Origin: Laburnicola sp. R22_1
Taxonomy: Eukaryota > Ascomycota > Dothideomycetes > Pleosporales > Didymosphaeriaceae
Reading direction: 5' to 3'
DNA: 64,000 nt
NCBI GenBank assembly: GCA_014281115.1
Contig: JACONQ010000001.1
Location: 3,906,001-3,970,000 of the forward strand
The notes below the pieces were generated by a model, which was not told the origin of the DNA, searched no databases, and saw only the letters and a program-made list of their open reading frames with translations. This document shows positions 47,035-58,679 of the stretch, piece after piece (the stretch's first letter is position 1; every line of letters begins with the position of its first letter). The position numbers and the translations under genes were made by a program.

Positions 47035-48833
47035 GTTGTTGGCTTTTCACTGCCCTTCCGAATGCCAACCGAATGTCGAACCTGGTACCCGACACCGTGG
47101 GAGGACACGCAGGGAGATGCAAGTGATAGAAGCAGCAAGCTTACCCTTATACGAATTTGCCCATCATATTGAATCTTTCGCCTCGGTTGAAGAGATTGGG
47201 GGATCCCGCATGCATCCCCAGACCGACGCATCTTCTCCATGTTACATACCCAGCGAGGTTGCAGCAATGTGGGTTCATGACCGTGCAGGTGGGAAGTTTT
47301 TCATACTGGGATGGATTAGCGCTGGTGGGTGCGGTTACCTTATCGGACCGAGAACGACTTGATGGTCACCTGAGGGTGGCAGAGATTGCCATGCCTGGAA
47401 TCCCTCCAGAACTTTCCCAGTATTATTCTTGAATGGAATTGGAAAATCGCAAAGAAGCCAAGCTAAGTTGCAATTATGAAAGAATTCTTAAAGGCAGAGG
47501 AACTGCCACCTTTAAAACAACCATAGAACCAAAGACCTTGCGGATGTAAATTCTGGAGAGACGCTTGTGATTCCTGTATTCGGTTATGCTGCGGTAAGCA
47601 TCGGGACCCAGAAACGACTCAGTCTTGAAGTCTATACATGCTCCCCACGACCGACGACGAGAACAAGCAGACCAAGATAAATCGTTGGTGTTTTTGAAGA
47701 GTAAGCCATAGCCTTTTGAAAGAAGAGTTAGTTGATTGGCTACTCTGCATCACAAAGGTACCCTAGGTACGTGATCTCCATTTAATCACATATGCTAATA
47801 TTTATAAAAGTATATTTAAAAGCAGGCTTGGAGTCCTGCAAAGAGGTTCTTTATGTACAATAGTGCTCGTTATCTGCCGTTTTAAATCAATGACAAGTGT
47901 GCCTAGCCGTATAAGAATAAGATAAATGCCACTCGCAGAATCGGCAGAGGTACCAGACAAGAAGTCCAGACAAGGTGTCAAGTGGCAAAAGAAGCCTACA
48001 TCACAGTGAAACTTCAGTCCTTTGCAACACACACTCGCCAGGATATACCTAGGCAACTGCCTGAGCGTCCTCATCAAACTTATTTATGCAGTTCAGTTCC
48101 CAGGAATTAAGAGAATTGCTAATGCAACCGCATGAGAACCATACAGATTTTGATTCATTGAAATAAGTCTAGATAGGAGGATGCATTTGCTCGACACTGA
48201 GTTGATCCTCTAGAAATAACAAAAGGATACTTTCCAAATCAACTTTTATCCAGAATACCAAAACGATTCGCCGCCCAATTTCTTCACCCCCCACAAACTC
48301 CACTCCTTGACAAAGAGCAACCATAACCCCACCCCACAAATCGATATCCCACCCATCCCCCAACTACCCTCCCCAACACCATCTCAAAATCTCATAGCCC
48401 AAGCACTCTCATCTTACCAACTCCAACTCGGACAACAAACAACTCCCCCTAACCTCAAGCCCCCCGCTTCCCCACCCTCGGACTCTCCACCTCATCCTCC
48501 CCTATAACAAACACATCGCCCCTCTCTGGATCCGGAAACGGATCCACAGGATCGCGAAACGGGTCCTCAGCCTGCTCCCTCCTCTCAACTTCCTCCCGCC
48601 ATCCCATGACTCCGATATCGCGTTCCTCCACTGCGGTGCGAGAATCACGCGGGAGGGGCGTATCGGCTCCGGCATGAAGCGCGTTTTCGTTATCTGAGTT
48701 ATGGACGTGAACATTCGTCGGGGAAGCGGGAAAGTCCTAAAGCGGGATCTGAACGACCACCGCTGGGGTGTTTCGAGCGCGTGGCCGGGGTCCCAAATGC
48801 GATGCTATACAGTGCGTGTTCCGACGCTGTTCT
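47035..48833. other. 1.8-kb intergenic region
   Basis: Upstream of the MFS gene and downstream of the small membrane-protein gene, both on the minus strand. ORFs such as 46872-47267 (-) overlap the MFS first exon in another frame and are shadows. No other feature seen. Confidence 0.4.
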
Positions 48834-49663
48834 TTACTCGCCTGATGGATACCGACGATAATGACGATGAGATAGAGTGACGCGCTGGTGAATCGTCAGC
48901 AACCAGTTTACTAGACGTGTGCTTCCCCTGTGAAAAGAAAACCAGACCAAGAAGAGCAGGAACGGATGGACTTACCCAACCAGCCCCGAAACAACAACCC
49001 ACGCCCTCACAGCCAAACACGCAGACCTCGTCGCTCTCTCCTCCCATATCGCACGCGCCCGACTTGCCTCAACGTAGCACACATACCACTCGTCTACCAC
49101 CGTCCAGCGATCAACGTACAAAGGCTCGTCAAAGAGAAAGTAGCACGCCCAATCTACGAGCATGCACACGCTGAAGACGAAAGCGAGACGCAGCGTGAGA
49201 CCCGAGCGGCGGAAGTGGTAGTACACGAGACAGGCACTAGTAAGCAGTGTTGAGGCGGGGAGGATGAAGGCGTATAGCATGATTTGGCTGTGTGCATATG
49301 TTAGCACGTAGCATTATACATCGCTTGTCATCAGTGGACGTTAAGACAGAAAAACAGTACAGCAGAGTAGGTAAGATCGACTTACAACCTCCCCTCTAGC
49401 GCTGCGAAACTCCACATCTCCTGACTACTTCCCCTTTCTCGCACCGTAAACGGCGGACTCTTCATCGTCCCGAACCCACAATTCTCAACCCATCGACCAT
49501 ACTGCTGTAAAGCCGTATACATGTATCCGCCGAGACACAGCTGCGTGATTGCAAGGCACATGTTCATCACCTGGATGCTGACAGCGGGGCCGGACCATTT
49601 CGTCGATTTCGAGGCGGCGTAATAGGTGCGGAGGCGCGATGAACGGAAGGGTGGTGGTGTCAT
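48834..49663 (-). CDS. Small multi-pass membrane protein (MARVEL-like, tentative)
   Basis: Exons 49663-49386, 49287-48976 and 48927-48834 give 227 residues. Hydrophobic helices are VSIQVMNMCLAITQLCLGGYMY, IMLYAFILPASTLLTSACLVYYHF, LTLRLAFVFSVCMLVDWACYFLF and ACLAVRAWVVVSGLVG. Four helices, with a charged loop between the third and fourth, fit fungal MARVEL-like membrane proteins, but no diagnostic motif is present. The last exon is the least certain: its frame follows the best GTAAGT/CACAG pair and gives a basic tail, whereas another frame in the same stretch gives a Ser-rich tail. The gene lies upstream of the MFS transporter on the same strand. Confidence 0.55.
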
Positions 49664-50088
49664 GGTGTGTGTGCGTGCGTGTGCGTGGTGGATGGATGCA
49701 GAGGATGTGGTATGCGTTTGCGTGGAAAGGAAAGTGGTGGTGCCGGCTTTTGGGGGTATGCGAAAGAAAACTGGTGGCCGACTATAGCATGTGGAAGCCG
49801 ATCCGGAACCATGGTTAAGAAGGCGCGCGGTGGACGTGAACGGTGGAGTGTGACTATTGTGTCTCGCTGGCCTTTGTGAGGCCGAGCCGAACGTAAGACC
49901 CGCATCGAATGAAATAACAAGTCAACGACAACTTCACGTCACATGCAGTACGAAAGATATGCTTACGACCAAGGAACGGTATTCAATAGCTACAGAGGAA
50001 CTGGTTACGTAAGATTCACTATACGGCTCGAAGGCACACAAGAAATAGACAGCGCGCTCAGATTCAAATTTCGCTTCTCTTCCATCAT
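49664..50088. other. Intergenic
   Basis: Promoter side of the small membrane-protein gene and 3' side of the charged-repeat gene. Includes a GTGTGTGCGTGCGTGTGCGTG run near 49664-49685. Confidence 0.4.
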
Positions 50089-51537
50089 TTACATTCGGCT
50101 CCGTGGCACATTGGGGAAGTATCGGTCGGGCAGCCTGTTGCCGTACTCGTCGTAGCGGTAGTCTTCTTTTTCCTCAACCCAGACCTAACGGACTTAGCAC
50201 GGCTCGCACATGTGACAGAGGGGCCCTCATACCTCGCGTTCATACTCAGGGTTCGGTGGAACTATTTGAATATCACGATTCAGCAACTCTTCGTCCCCAA
50301 ACCCAGGATCGCCCTCGAACTTACGTCGATAGTTCGCTGCTCCGCTGGGCTGGGGTGCCCCGTACTCAGCATAGTCGTTATATCTTCCGTACTGTCCAGG
50401 CGGAGGTCCCCTGTGCGCTTCGCTCTGCCTCCACGAGTCGCGGTCAGGCACGCGGTCTTCATAGGGCTCAGGGCGACGGCCAAGGGGCTCATTGAAGCGG
50501 CGCTCTTCGTAGCGCTTCTCTTCATAGCGATCAGGGCCGCGCTCGTAGTAACGAGCCTCGACGTCGCGAGGGTCGCGCTCGACGCGCAGGCCGCGCTCCT
50601 CGACATGGCGGTCTTCGTAGTAGCGGTCATCGTGGTGATGAGACTCGTGCTGAGACCCGCGACCGCCTTCTACGTAGACCACGCGCTCATCATAGCGCCG
50701 AGGGCCGCGCTCGTCTGCCCAGGTCTCGCGCTCCTCGCAGTGGCCAGGCCCGCGGTGGTCGCGTTCGATATAGTGCTCCTCGACTTTGCGAGGCGCACGA
50801 TGCTGGTAATCGTGCTCGACCCATGTCTCACGCTCCTCCACCACTCTCCTCGGGCCACGGTTGTCCCGCTCGACCCAGACCTCCCTCTCATGCCTCTCTG
50901 GTCCCTCGTGCCTGAGGTCGATATCGATGTCGACATGCTTGTCGACATGCTCAACGCGGCGGCTGTCGTGCTTCTCGTGTTTGTCATGCTTCTCGTCGTG
51001 TTTCTTCTCCACCGGCTCCAGTCCGGAAAGGTAGCCAATGACCTCGGTCAGACTAGCATGCGCAATTGACAGCTCCTTCTCCCTGTTCTCCAGCTTCTCT
51101 TTCTCGTTGAGCAGCCAGTATACACGGTGGCGCAATCCAACCCGGCGACCTTCCTCGATGTCACCGCCCACGCGCTCCGTGTGTGGCGTGATGTTCTCCA
51201 GGGCGCCGCGCACATCTCGCATACAGCCGTACACCCACTTGGCCTTCTCGGGGTTGGCTTCGAGCGCATCGTAGGCCTCCTTGACGGCGAGAAGGCGGCG
51301 GACTTCGTCGAGATCCTAGATTTGGCGGGTAATTAGCAAACGGTGTCGCTCGGGGTCGTGTCCGGGTGTGCTTACAGCTTGAACGCGACCGATCAGGCGA
51401 ACATAGACGGCGTTGGAAGGGCCAACGTCGCGCAAACGCTTTGCTTTGTACAGAAACTCGCCCAGCTTGTAGGCGCCGCCGATGGCTGCCACGGCACCGC
51501 TAGCAGACGCGAGCTTCCCAAGCTTGTCTCTAGCCAT
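50089..51537 (-). CDS. Arg/Glu/Tyr/His-rich repeat protein
   Basis: Exons 51537-51376, 51315-50233 and 50184-50089 give 446 residues. The N-terminus (MARDKLGKLASASGAVAAIGGAYKLGEF) has a small Ala/Gly helix and may touch a membrane. A helical region to about residue 150 contains DLDEVRRLLAVKEAYDALE and a leucine-containing coiled-coil stretch (NEKEKLENREKELSIAHASL). The rest is a long run of imperfect charged repeats (VERDNRGPRRVVEERETWVEHD-like) very rich in Arg, Glu, His and Tyr, ending in FPNVPRSRM. No known domain is recognised. The composition suggests an extended or condensate-forming region. The antisense strand is open over much of the gene as a by-product of codon bias. Confidence 0.8.
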
Positions 51538-51891
51538 GGGGACGAAGGGGGTGGTCGCAGACGACGAGCGCCGGTGACGGAGTGGAAGGTATGTCGATGT
51601 TCAATTAGAGGGAAAGGAGCTTATAAAGCTTCACGTGTCGTTTCGCAGCATCCCGCGCACGCTGTGGGACGCAGGCGGAGGTGTTATGGTGGTGGTGCAG
51701 CAGTTGTTGTCAGCTCCTAAATTGGAGGCTGGGGTGACAAGGAACGCTAGCCGGATGAGGAACTTCGTAAACTCGATTCGCCGAGCGGCAGATTTCATGC
51801 ATTGACAACACCACTACTGACAGAAACGTGAAGATAAAGGCCATGATATGTGCCGGCATTCAATTCTGTCATGTCCGTTGCTGAAGAGCAT
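51538..51891. other. Intergenic
   Basis: Promoter of the charged-repeat gene (-) and 3' end of the HAUS3-like gene (-). No feature recognised. Confidence 0.4.
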
Positions 51892-53589
51892 CTACTTCCC
51901 ATACTTCGCAATAAACGACCTCACCTTCGGGTCACTCAAGCTCAGTTGATTCGCCTCGGCGCTTAGCATCTGCTCGTTCGCAGCCTCTAGTTGCGCATCC
52001 AGCCTCTTGAGCTCATCCTCCAGCTTCGTGTTGGTCAAACTAACTTCCTGGAAGGGTGTGTGCATGTACAGTGGACCCAGGATCACTCGCAAATCGCTGT
52101 CCGCCTTGCTGAGGCTCTGCGCCAAAACACCTTGTGTCGACGTTGAAGCGGAATCGTAATGACCTCGCAGTTTCGTTTCACGCTCTAGTTGGACGTTGAT
52201 CAGCGATTCCCGGAGTTCTTCGACGCTTTCATGATTGAAAGAAACATTAGCGTGTCGAAGAGCATCCTGTAAAACTGGTGGAAGCTCAAGAGTTGTAGCT
52301 GGCTTCAGCTTCACCAAAGGAGAGAAAGCTGACTTAGGAGCGGATGTTGCACGTTTTGCTCCTGGCCTTGCCGACTCTACATTTGCATCCGGCAAGCGTT
52401 TCGCGGCTGCTTGGCTGACATGTGCGACTGCTTGCTGGAACCCATCGACACTTTTGGTGTAGTCGTTAACGGTATCGAGGCGCTTAGCCATATAGCCAAG
52501 AGTCGTAACAACCTTCACGGTCAGTCCAAGGTCCATCGAGCATAACAACAACTCACATAATTTAGCCAAGCACTGCGAGCTTGGACTGTTTCTCGCTCCT
52601 GGCGTTCCTTCATGTCCATCATCGGCTTCCTCAGCTCATGCTCCACCACCATTTCGGCTACAGATGCAACCTCGGAGTGCAAGTCTTCAAGCTCGGCCTG
52701 CAAAGCTGCTTTTCGCTCGCGAAGCTCTTCTTCGGACTCAACAAGAAGATCCTCCTGAGCGAAATTTGTCAGGCTATCGAGGTAAACAGTGTCGACTTTG
52801 GCTTTGATCTCTGTTGTTCGGTATGAGATAATGGCTTTACACCACTGTTCGATTGACCTTTCATCCTCGGTGACCTCGAGCTCTGCGACAATCTGTGATA
52901 CAATCCCGGGCAGACGGCTTAAAATTTGGTCGTCTGAAGCGAGTCTCTCGGTAAGGTAGCTCTTCAGAGTGCTTTTTTCGGCGTCTATGTCACGCTGAGT
53001 GTCAGCGAGCTGCTCATTAATCGTCGTAGACACATCATTGACCTATAAGTATTAGCATTCATCTTTCAGACAAATGTGATCACGTACAGCTACATCAAGT
53101 CTCGCCTTTTCTTGGTGCTCTTTGCGTCTTCTTTCGTTCCTGAGATGCTCCACGTCCAGATTTGGCTTATCAAGAGCCTTCAGCTGCATGAGCGCATCTT
53201 TCTGTGCTTCCAGTACTCTGCACTGCTCTTCGATGGCTGCAGTCGATGTTTGGAGTGAGTCAATTGCCGAGGCGATTTCGTGGTCCAGAAGGGGGCGAAT
53301 AGGTTCTTCCTCGGCCTCATATTGATGCAGAATGCCTTTCTTCTTGAGGGTCTGATACCTGCAACTTGTTAACAGATCGCTCAATGAACAATCGAGACAC
53401 TCACAGCTCCAATTCCTCTCTTGTCAAAAGCGTATCCTCGTGTAAATACTCGTGCACCCATGCTGCGGCCTCTCTCTTGATATCGTCGTCTTCGAACGCG
53501 GCGAGCACTTTGTCCAGGTCTAACCGAGCATCCAAACCTCGCTCCTCCAGCACATTCAGCAAATGATGTGCGGCCTGCTCTTCAGCCAT
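51892..53589 (-). CDS. Coiled-coil protein, HAUS3 (augmin) candidate
   Basis: Four exons: 53589-53405, 53358-53088, 53042-52557 and 52512-51892, giving 520 residues. The N-terminal ~85 residues form a helical domain (LLNVLEERGLDARLDLDKVLAAFED ... WVHEYLHEDTLLTREELELYQTLKKKG) whose layout resembles the N-terminal domain of HAUS augmin subunit 3. The remainder is long coiled coil (EEQCRVLEAQKDALMQL; LVESEEELRERKAALQAELEDL; TNTKLEDELKRLDAQLEAANEQM). Augmin recruits gamma-tubulin to spindle microtubules. The assignment is by fold impression only; other coiled-coil cytoskeletal proteins are possible. Its start codon is only 54 bp from a transposon end. Confidence 0.6.
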
Positions 53590-53643
53590 TGTCGTGGAAG
53601 TGTGTGTGGTGTTGATGTTTGGCGGTGAGCACCAAAGAAGCTA

Positions 53644-55445
53644 AGCTAGCGTATACAGATACGAGTCAATAGGGTTTCGAGTCACCCCACCAAAACGCGA
53701 CACCTGCACAAAACACGCAGTTTCTCTCTACAACGCCTTTATAATTGCCATTGAGTACACATAGATTCAAGCGTTGCAGCTGCTATAACTACTGCAGCCC
53801 TTTCTGAAGCGCTTGCTACAGTAGATCTACGTTGCTAAGCTGCTAAAGCCTCAGCTGCGCGCATAGCCTCTCTAATAGTCTCTGCTTCTGCAAAGCGTTA
53901 ATTTGGGTCTATCTGAATGCGCTTTCGACAACGCTGAGAGCTAGCAGTTTGTAGATAATGCTCAAGGCGTCTTTTCTCTAATTTAAGTCCTGCAGCTCTA
54001 GCATTTGCAGCTGCTAGCGCCTTACCTGCTTTCTGTAGGAGTAGCCGGGTCCTACGACCTAGATTCTCGACGCTCTGGACGTCGCGCTGCGCTATATAGA
54101 GATCGCGAGGGCCTTGAGGGGTTGAGAGGAAGCTCTGAGGCTGCTGCTGAGGCTGCTGCTGAGGCTGCTGCTGATGCGTAGGCGTAGTAGGCCTCTGGGA
54201 GACTTGCGACGAGCTGAGCACGTGATTGATGTTGAATGGGCAGATACCAGCAGCCTGCCAGCCAGCTCGAATCACACGCTCTGTGAAGCCTTCCTCCCTA
54301 GCTTAATAGTAGCAGGCAATAAAGCGCTCCTTCTTAACAGGTGCGGCGTTGTTGAGCGATGCGAGCTCCTGGATCTGGCGTCGGTAACTAGACTTGATTA
54401 CAGAGAATGGAGCGAGATCTAGAGGCTGTAGGACGTGCGACAAATGCGCAGGTAGATAGAGAAGCTCAATTCGATGCTGTTTGCAAAGCCATAGGAAGTC
54501 TATGTTAATATGGCTGCCGTGACCGTCGAGGATAAGGAGGCGGTACTGGCCATCACCTACAGCCGTCTCGGGGATAAAAATGCGCTGTAACCACTCAACA
54601 CCTATCGCGTTTAACGTCCATCCATTTTCTGAGGTTGTATACAGCCAGCTGGGTACGTAGGACGATAGGAACCAGGTAGTTTGTAGGCTCTGGCCTTTGA
54701 AGATGACCGCGCAGCGTAGTTTCCGCCCTGTTGCTGATACGCACTCAATTATAGAGACCCACTCGCGATTCTCTAGTGATCGAATATAAGCCTTTTTCTT
54801 TTGACTACTAGAGAGTACTCTGGTGTTTGTACATACTCCTAGAGCGACGCCAGTCTCATCTATATTGTATGTATTCTCCGCCTGTATATTGAACCGCTGT
54901 TAAGTCTGCTTGTAGCGCTCTAGGAACGCGCGTAACTGCTCTGGAGTTGCTGCATTAGCTCTCTAAGCCTCGAGTTTTCTACCAATAACTAAGGCGACGC
55001 GTGGCTGTCGCTTGATAAAGTGGGATAGCCAGAGCTTGCTAATAGGCTAATTATCGCCGTTTATACGTAGGATTCGATTGGCCATTTCTCGAGCGCGAGC
55101 GTGTGAGGGAGGGCAGGCGCGTGCGTCTTCTTCGAGGATCCAGTCTACTAGGAAGTCCTCCTGTAGAGGAGTCAATCGCTGTTGGTGTTGATGGCTGGTA
55201 CGGCTATCGGTTGCGCCTCGTATACGTGCAGAGAGAGTAGGTGCAGGAATGCCATACGCCTTAGCTGCAGCCCGCTGGCTATTATAAATGCCTGCATTGT
55301 AATTAGCAATAGCTGATTGTATAGCTACCTCACGGGCGTCCATATTGATGAGCGTTGTGGAGAGATATCGCGTGTTTTGTGCAGGTGTCGCGTTTTGGTG
55401 GGGTGACTCGAAACCCTATGTGACTCGTATCTGTATACGCTAGCT
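53644..55445 (-). mobile_element. pogo-like element, copy A (RIP-damaged)
   Basis: A complete element of 1802 bp bounded by TA duplications (53642-53643 and 55446-55447). The inverted repeats begin AGCTAGCGTATAC and extend for about 77 bp. The transposase is on the minus strand. It is nearly the same as copy B (59777-61567) but carries many G-to-A changes on the plus strand (C-to-T on the coding strand), several of them at CpA sites. Confidence 0.92.
53784..55343 (-). pseudogene. pogo-like transposase, copy A, many stops
   Basis: The N-terminal 98 residues are open (MDAREVAIQSAIANYNAG...), with a Psq-type helix-turn-helix and the start of a CENP-B/Tc5 DNA-binding domain. They end at a TAG that is CAG in copy B. 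Further in-frame stops lie downstream, and the last open block is 53898-54275. The Gln/Pro repeat near 54135-54175 has three QQQP units against two in copy B. The pattern fits RIP rather than random decay. Confidence 0.88.
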
Positions 55446-55585
55446 TAGCGTACCGAGCCCACTCAAGCAAGCGGCTGTTGCCAGTCGCGCAGTCGCGCTT
55501 TCCCAGGCCCTGACGCGTAGCGCGACCTAACACTGAGATTCTTTCAACTCTCCAGCTGCGACCACTCTGCTCCAATCCTCTCATC
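55446..55585 (+). promoter_or_regulatory. Remaining proximal promoter of thymidylate synthase
   Basis: Only about 138 bp separate the end of copy A from the thymidylate synthase start codon. On the far side of the element about 54 bp remain before the HAUS3-like start. Without the transposon the two divergent genes would share roughly 195 bp. Confidence 0.6.
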
Positions 55586-56632
55586 ATGTCTCCCTCCGCG
55601 CTCGAGCCTGTAATAGCCCCCTCTCTCACCCCAGAACCCACCTCAGAACCCACACCAAACGGCACCACACCCCCCGCGCCCACAATGTCCAACCCCGCCC
55701 ACGAAGAATACCAGTACCTCAACCTAATACGCGACATCCTCCGCGAAGGCGAACACCGACCCGACCGCACCGGCACAGGAACCTACTCAATCTTCGCCCC
55801 ACCCCAAATGAAATTCACCCTCTCGCGCCCCTCCCCCGACCCCTCGCAACCCCACACCCTCATCCTCCCCCTCCTCACCACAAAACGCGTCTTCCTCCGC
55901 GCCGTCGTCGGCGAACTCCTCTGGTTCATAGCCGGCAGCACAACCTCCACGCCCCTCTCCGAAGCCGGCATAAAGATCTGGGATGGCAACGGCTCGCGCG
56001 ACTTTTTGGACAGCGTGGGCTTGACGCACCACGAAGAGGGCGACTTGGGCCCCGTCTACGGCTTCCAATGGCGCCACTTTGGCGCCGAATATAAAGGCCA
56101 CACGGCAGATTATACAGGCCAGGGCGTCGATCAACTCGCCGAAGTCATCGACAACTTAAAGCATAAACCGTATGACCGCCGCATCATCCTCAGCGCGTGG
56201 AACCCCGCCGATTTGAAGAAAATGGCGCTCCCGCCTTGCCACATGTTCGCGCAGTTTTACGTGTCGTTTCCCCGGACGAAAGAAGGCGAGTCGAAGCCGC
56301 GGGGCGTGCTGCATAGTATATTGTACCAGCGGTCGTGCGACATGGGGCTCGGAGTGCCATTCAACATTGCGTCGTACGCGCTACTCACGCATATGCTGGC
56401 GCATGCATGCGATCTTACACCCGGGACGTTTACGCATACGATGGGCGATGCGCATGTCTACGTTGACCATGCCGACGCTTTGAAGGTGCAGTTGGAACGG
56501 GAGCCGAGGGAGTTTCCGACTTTGAAGATTAATAGGGAGATGGGGTGTGATATTGATGGGTGGAAGGCTGAGGATCTTGAGGTTTTGGGGTATAAGCCGC
56601 ATCCGACGATTGCGATGAAGATGAGTGTATGA
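55586..56632 (+). CDS. Thymidylate synthase
   Basis: A single-exon protein of 348 residues. It makes dTMP from dUMP using methylene-tetrahydrofolate, an essential step in DNA precursor synthesis. A Pro/Thr-rich N-terminal extension of about 38 residues precedes the conserved core. Signatures: RPDRTGTGT (phosphate and folate contacts), [22 protein letters not shown], the catalytic Cys218 in [33 protein letters not shown] (the arginine and nucleotide-binding residues), and GDAHVYVDH. All are intact. A methionine at residue 34 ([12 protein letters not shown]) is an alternative start close to the core. It converges with the AFG1-type gene. Confidence 0.96.
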   Translation: MSPSALEPVIAPSLTPEPTSEPTPNGTTPPAPTMSNPAHEEYQYLNLIRDILREGEHRPDRTGTGTYSIFAPPQMKFTLSRPSPDPSQPHTLILPLLTTKRVFLRAVVGELLWFIAGSTTSTPLSEAGIKIWDGNGSRDFLDSVGLTHHEEGDLGPVYGFQWRHFGAEYKGHTADYTGQGVDQLAEVIDNLKHKPYDRRIILSAWNPADLKKMALPPCHMFAQFYVSFPRTKEGESKPRGVLHSILYQRSCDMGLGVPFNIASYALLTHMLAHACDLTPGTFTHTMGDAHVYVDHADALKVQLEREPREFPTLKINREMGCDIDGWKAEDLEVLGYKPHPTIAMKMSV

Positions 56633-56902
56633 TTATGTTCGCTTTTGTAATGATAGTACGTTGGATCAAGCGTTGGAGCACGCATGAACTGCACACAGTA
56701 GATGTAAGATCGTTGCGCCGCTTTGTATATATGTGTGAATGCTTCATATACCACGAGTACTGGGAGTATTGAATCAGTATGTACAGGAGAATTGCTTCTT
56801 CTACAGCCCGAACGTCCTCCGCATTCAACACGACCCGCAGGACGATGATACATCGCCAACATGACAAGACCTCCACCCAATCCCTTTCCACACCCCAACC
56901 CC

Positions 56903-58679
56903 CTACATACTATCCTCCCTCCACTTACTCTTAACCCTCTGCCACCCCTCCCGCTCGCCCCTGCCTCCCTTGCCCTCCATCCCCAACCCCCTCTCCACCC
57001 ACTCCACACTCCCCATCTCACTCAAACGACTCAACGCCCTCGCAAACGCAAACCTCTCCTCATCCCCCGTAAAAAGATTGCTATTCTTCAGCATGCTCAT
57101 ATTCATGCCCAGATCATCCATGAGATTGCGCATCACATCGGAGACATCAGCAGTGTCGTCGTCGTGTGGGGTGGAGGTAGAGGGAGAGGCGGATTTGGAG
57201 GACGTGGAGAGTGCGTCCTGGAGTTCGGAGGTGGAGAGGAAGAGCGAGGTTAGGGGGACGGCGGTGGTCATTACGAGTTTGGCCTAGGGGGGGAGGGGTG
57301 TTAGTGGGGGTTTCTACTGTCTGGGCTGGAAATGGGAAGGGGAGATGACTTACCCTACTCTCGTACAGGGCGTCGATGAAGGTGATAAATCGCCTTGCTA
57401 GATCTCTACTTCTGTAGTTCATCCCAGGGATATCGGTAATGATGAACGCATCGTAATTCCGCATCAGCTCTAGATAATCTGCTGCGCCTGTCGCGCGTCC
57501 AATGATCTCGTTGAAGCTGAACCACGCACAGCGGCCGCTTGCTTTTGGCACTTCAATCTCGCGGCCCCAGACATGGTGTATTGCGCGGTGCGGCGGGTCA
57601 TTATGGGGGTCGCCTAGAAACTTGAACCACCGCTCGGCATGAGTATGTGCAGCTTCGTCGAGGGGGTGGTGGTATACGCCCGAGGGCGGTCTGGGTATCT
57701 TGCGGTAATCCGTCTGCGAATCGAGATTTAGGACCTGGAGTTTAGTCTTAAGGAGGTTGATAGCCGGGACGAAAGACTCGCGCTGGATACCGTTCTTGTA
57801 GAGGTCGTCGGGGTGCCTGTTGGAGGTGGTTATGATGACAGTGCCGTGCGCCATGAGGCTTTCTATGAGGCGGCGCAGGATCATGGCGTCTGCGACGTCG
57901 GTGCATTGGAATTCGTCGAAGCAGAGGACGCTGCTTCGGGAGGCGATCCCAGCAGCTACATAGGGAATGGCGTCGACTTCGTTGCCGTGCTGCACCTTCA
58001 TTTTGTGCAGATCTTTGTGGACGCTCTGCATGAAAGCGTGAAAATGGATACGCGTCTTCTTGGTGATGTTTGGGGGTAGAGTGTCGTAGAACAGGTCCAT
58101 GAGCATGGTCTTGCCGGACCCAACGTCGCCATACATATACAAGCCCATTGGGAGAGAATCTGGGATCGGGGAGAGCGCCGGTTTCGAAGTTTGCGAGGAG
58201 GAGAAGAACGAGAAGAAGGATTTCTTCTTGGGTTGTAGGACCTCGAGTGAAGGAGGTTTGACGGGCGGCGGTTCATATCGCGATAGCATGACATGCATGT
58301 CTTCCAAGTACTGGATGATTCCCCTCTGATGCTCATCGTCTCTTAGTCGCCCACTCCTCACTCGCGCATCGTATTCCGCCATCGGCGTCTTCGCTGCTCC
58401 ATTCCTGTCCTCCTGTTCTCTTTCCAGCAGCGCAGCCTGCACTTCTTGCGCGTGTCCTCGGTATGCCCCAGCTCTCAGCCTAAGACTCTCGGGCAACGGC
58501 ACGCCGGCGGTCCTCGGTGCATACGCAGAGTTCCACCCGCGCCTCTGTTGCCGTAGTGTACGTAGACAGTCCGTACATATCGACCTCCGCGAACTGGCGC
58601 GTATCGGGAGAGTTACGCGTGGTGCGCGGCGGGGTGCGGTGTGCCGGAGGAGCCCTCTCAGGGCGTCGGATGATGTCAT
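56903..58679 (-). CDS. AFG1/LACE1-type mitochondrial ATPase
   Basis: Exons 58679-57354 and 57283-56903 give 568 residues. The start chosen is MTSSDALRGLLRHTAPRRAPRV, which gives an Arg-rich, acid-free mitochondrial presequence; an earlier in-frame ATG at 58748 adds a hydrophobic stretch. Walker A is GDVGSGKT at 184-191 and Walker B is VLCFDEFQCTD at 251-261, with TTSNRHPDDLYKNG as the sensor region. C-terminal landmarks ITDIPGMNYRSRDLARRFITFIDALYES and EERFAFARALSRLSEM identify the AFG1 family, ATPases of the inner mitochondrial membrane linked to protein quality control of respiratory complexes. Exon 2 holds the latter motif. Confidence 0.92.

Noticed and set aside
46872..47267. Minus-strand ORF of 131 residues upstream of the MFS gene
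   Set aside because: It overlaps the true first MFS exon in another frame.
50212..51069. 285-residue hydrophobic ORF on the plus strand
   Set aside because: Antisense to the charged-repeat gene. Its Val/Leu/Ala repeats mirror Arg/Glu codons, and the minus strand has phase-matched introns and a sensible start.
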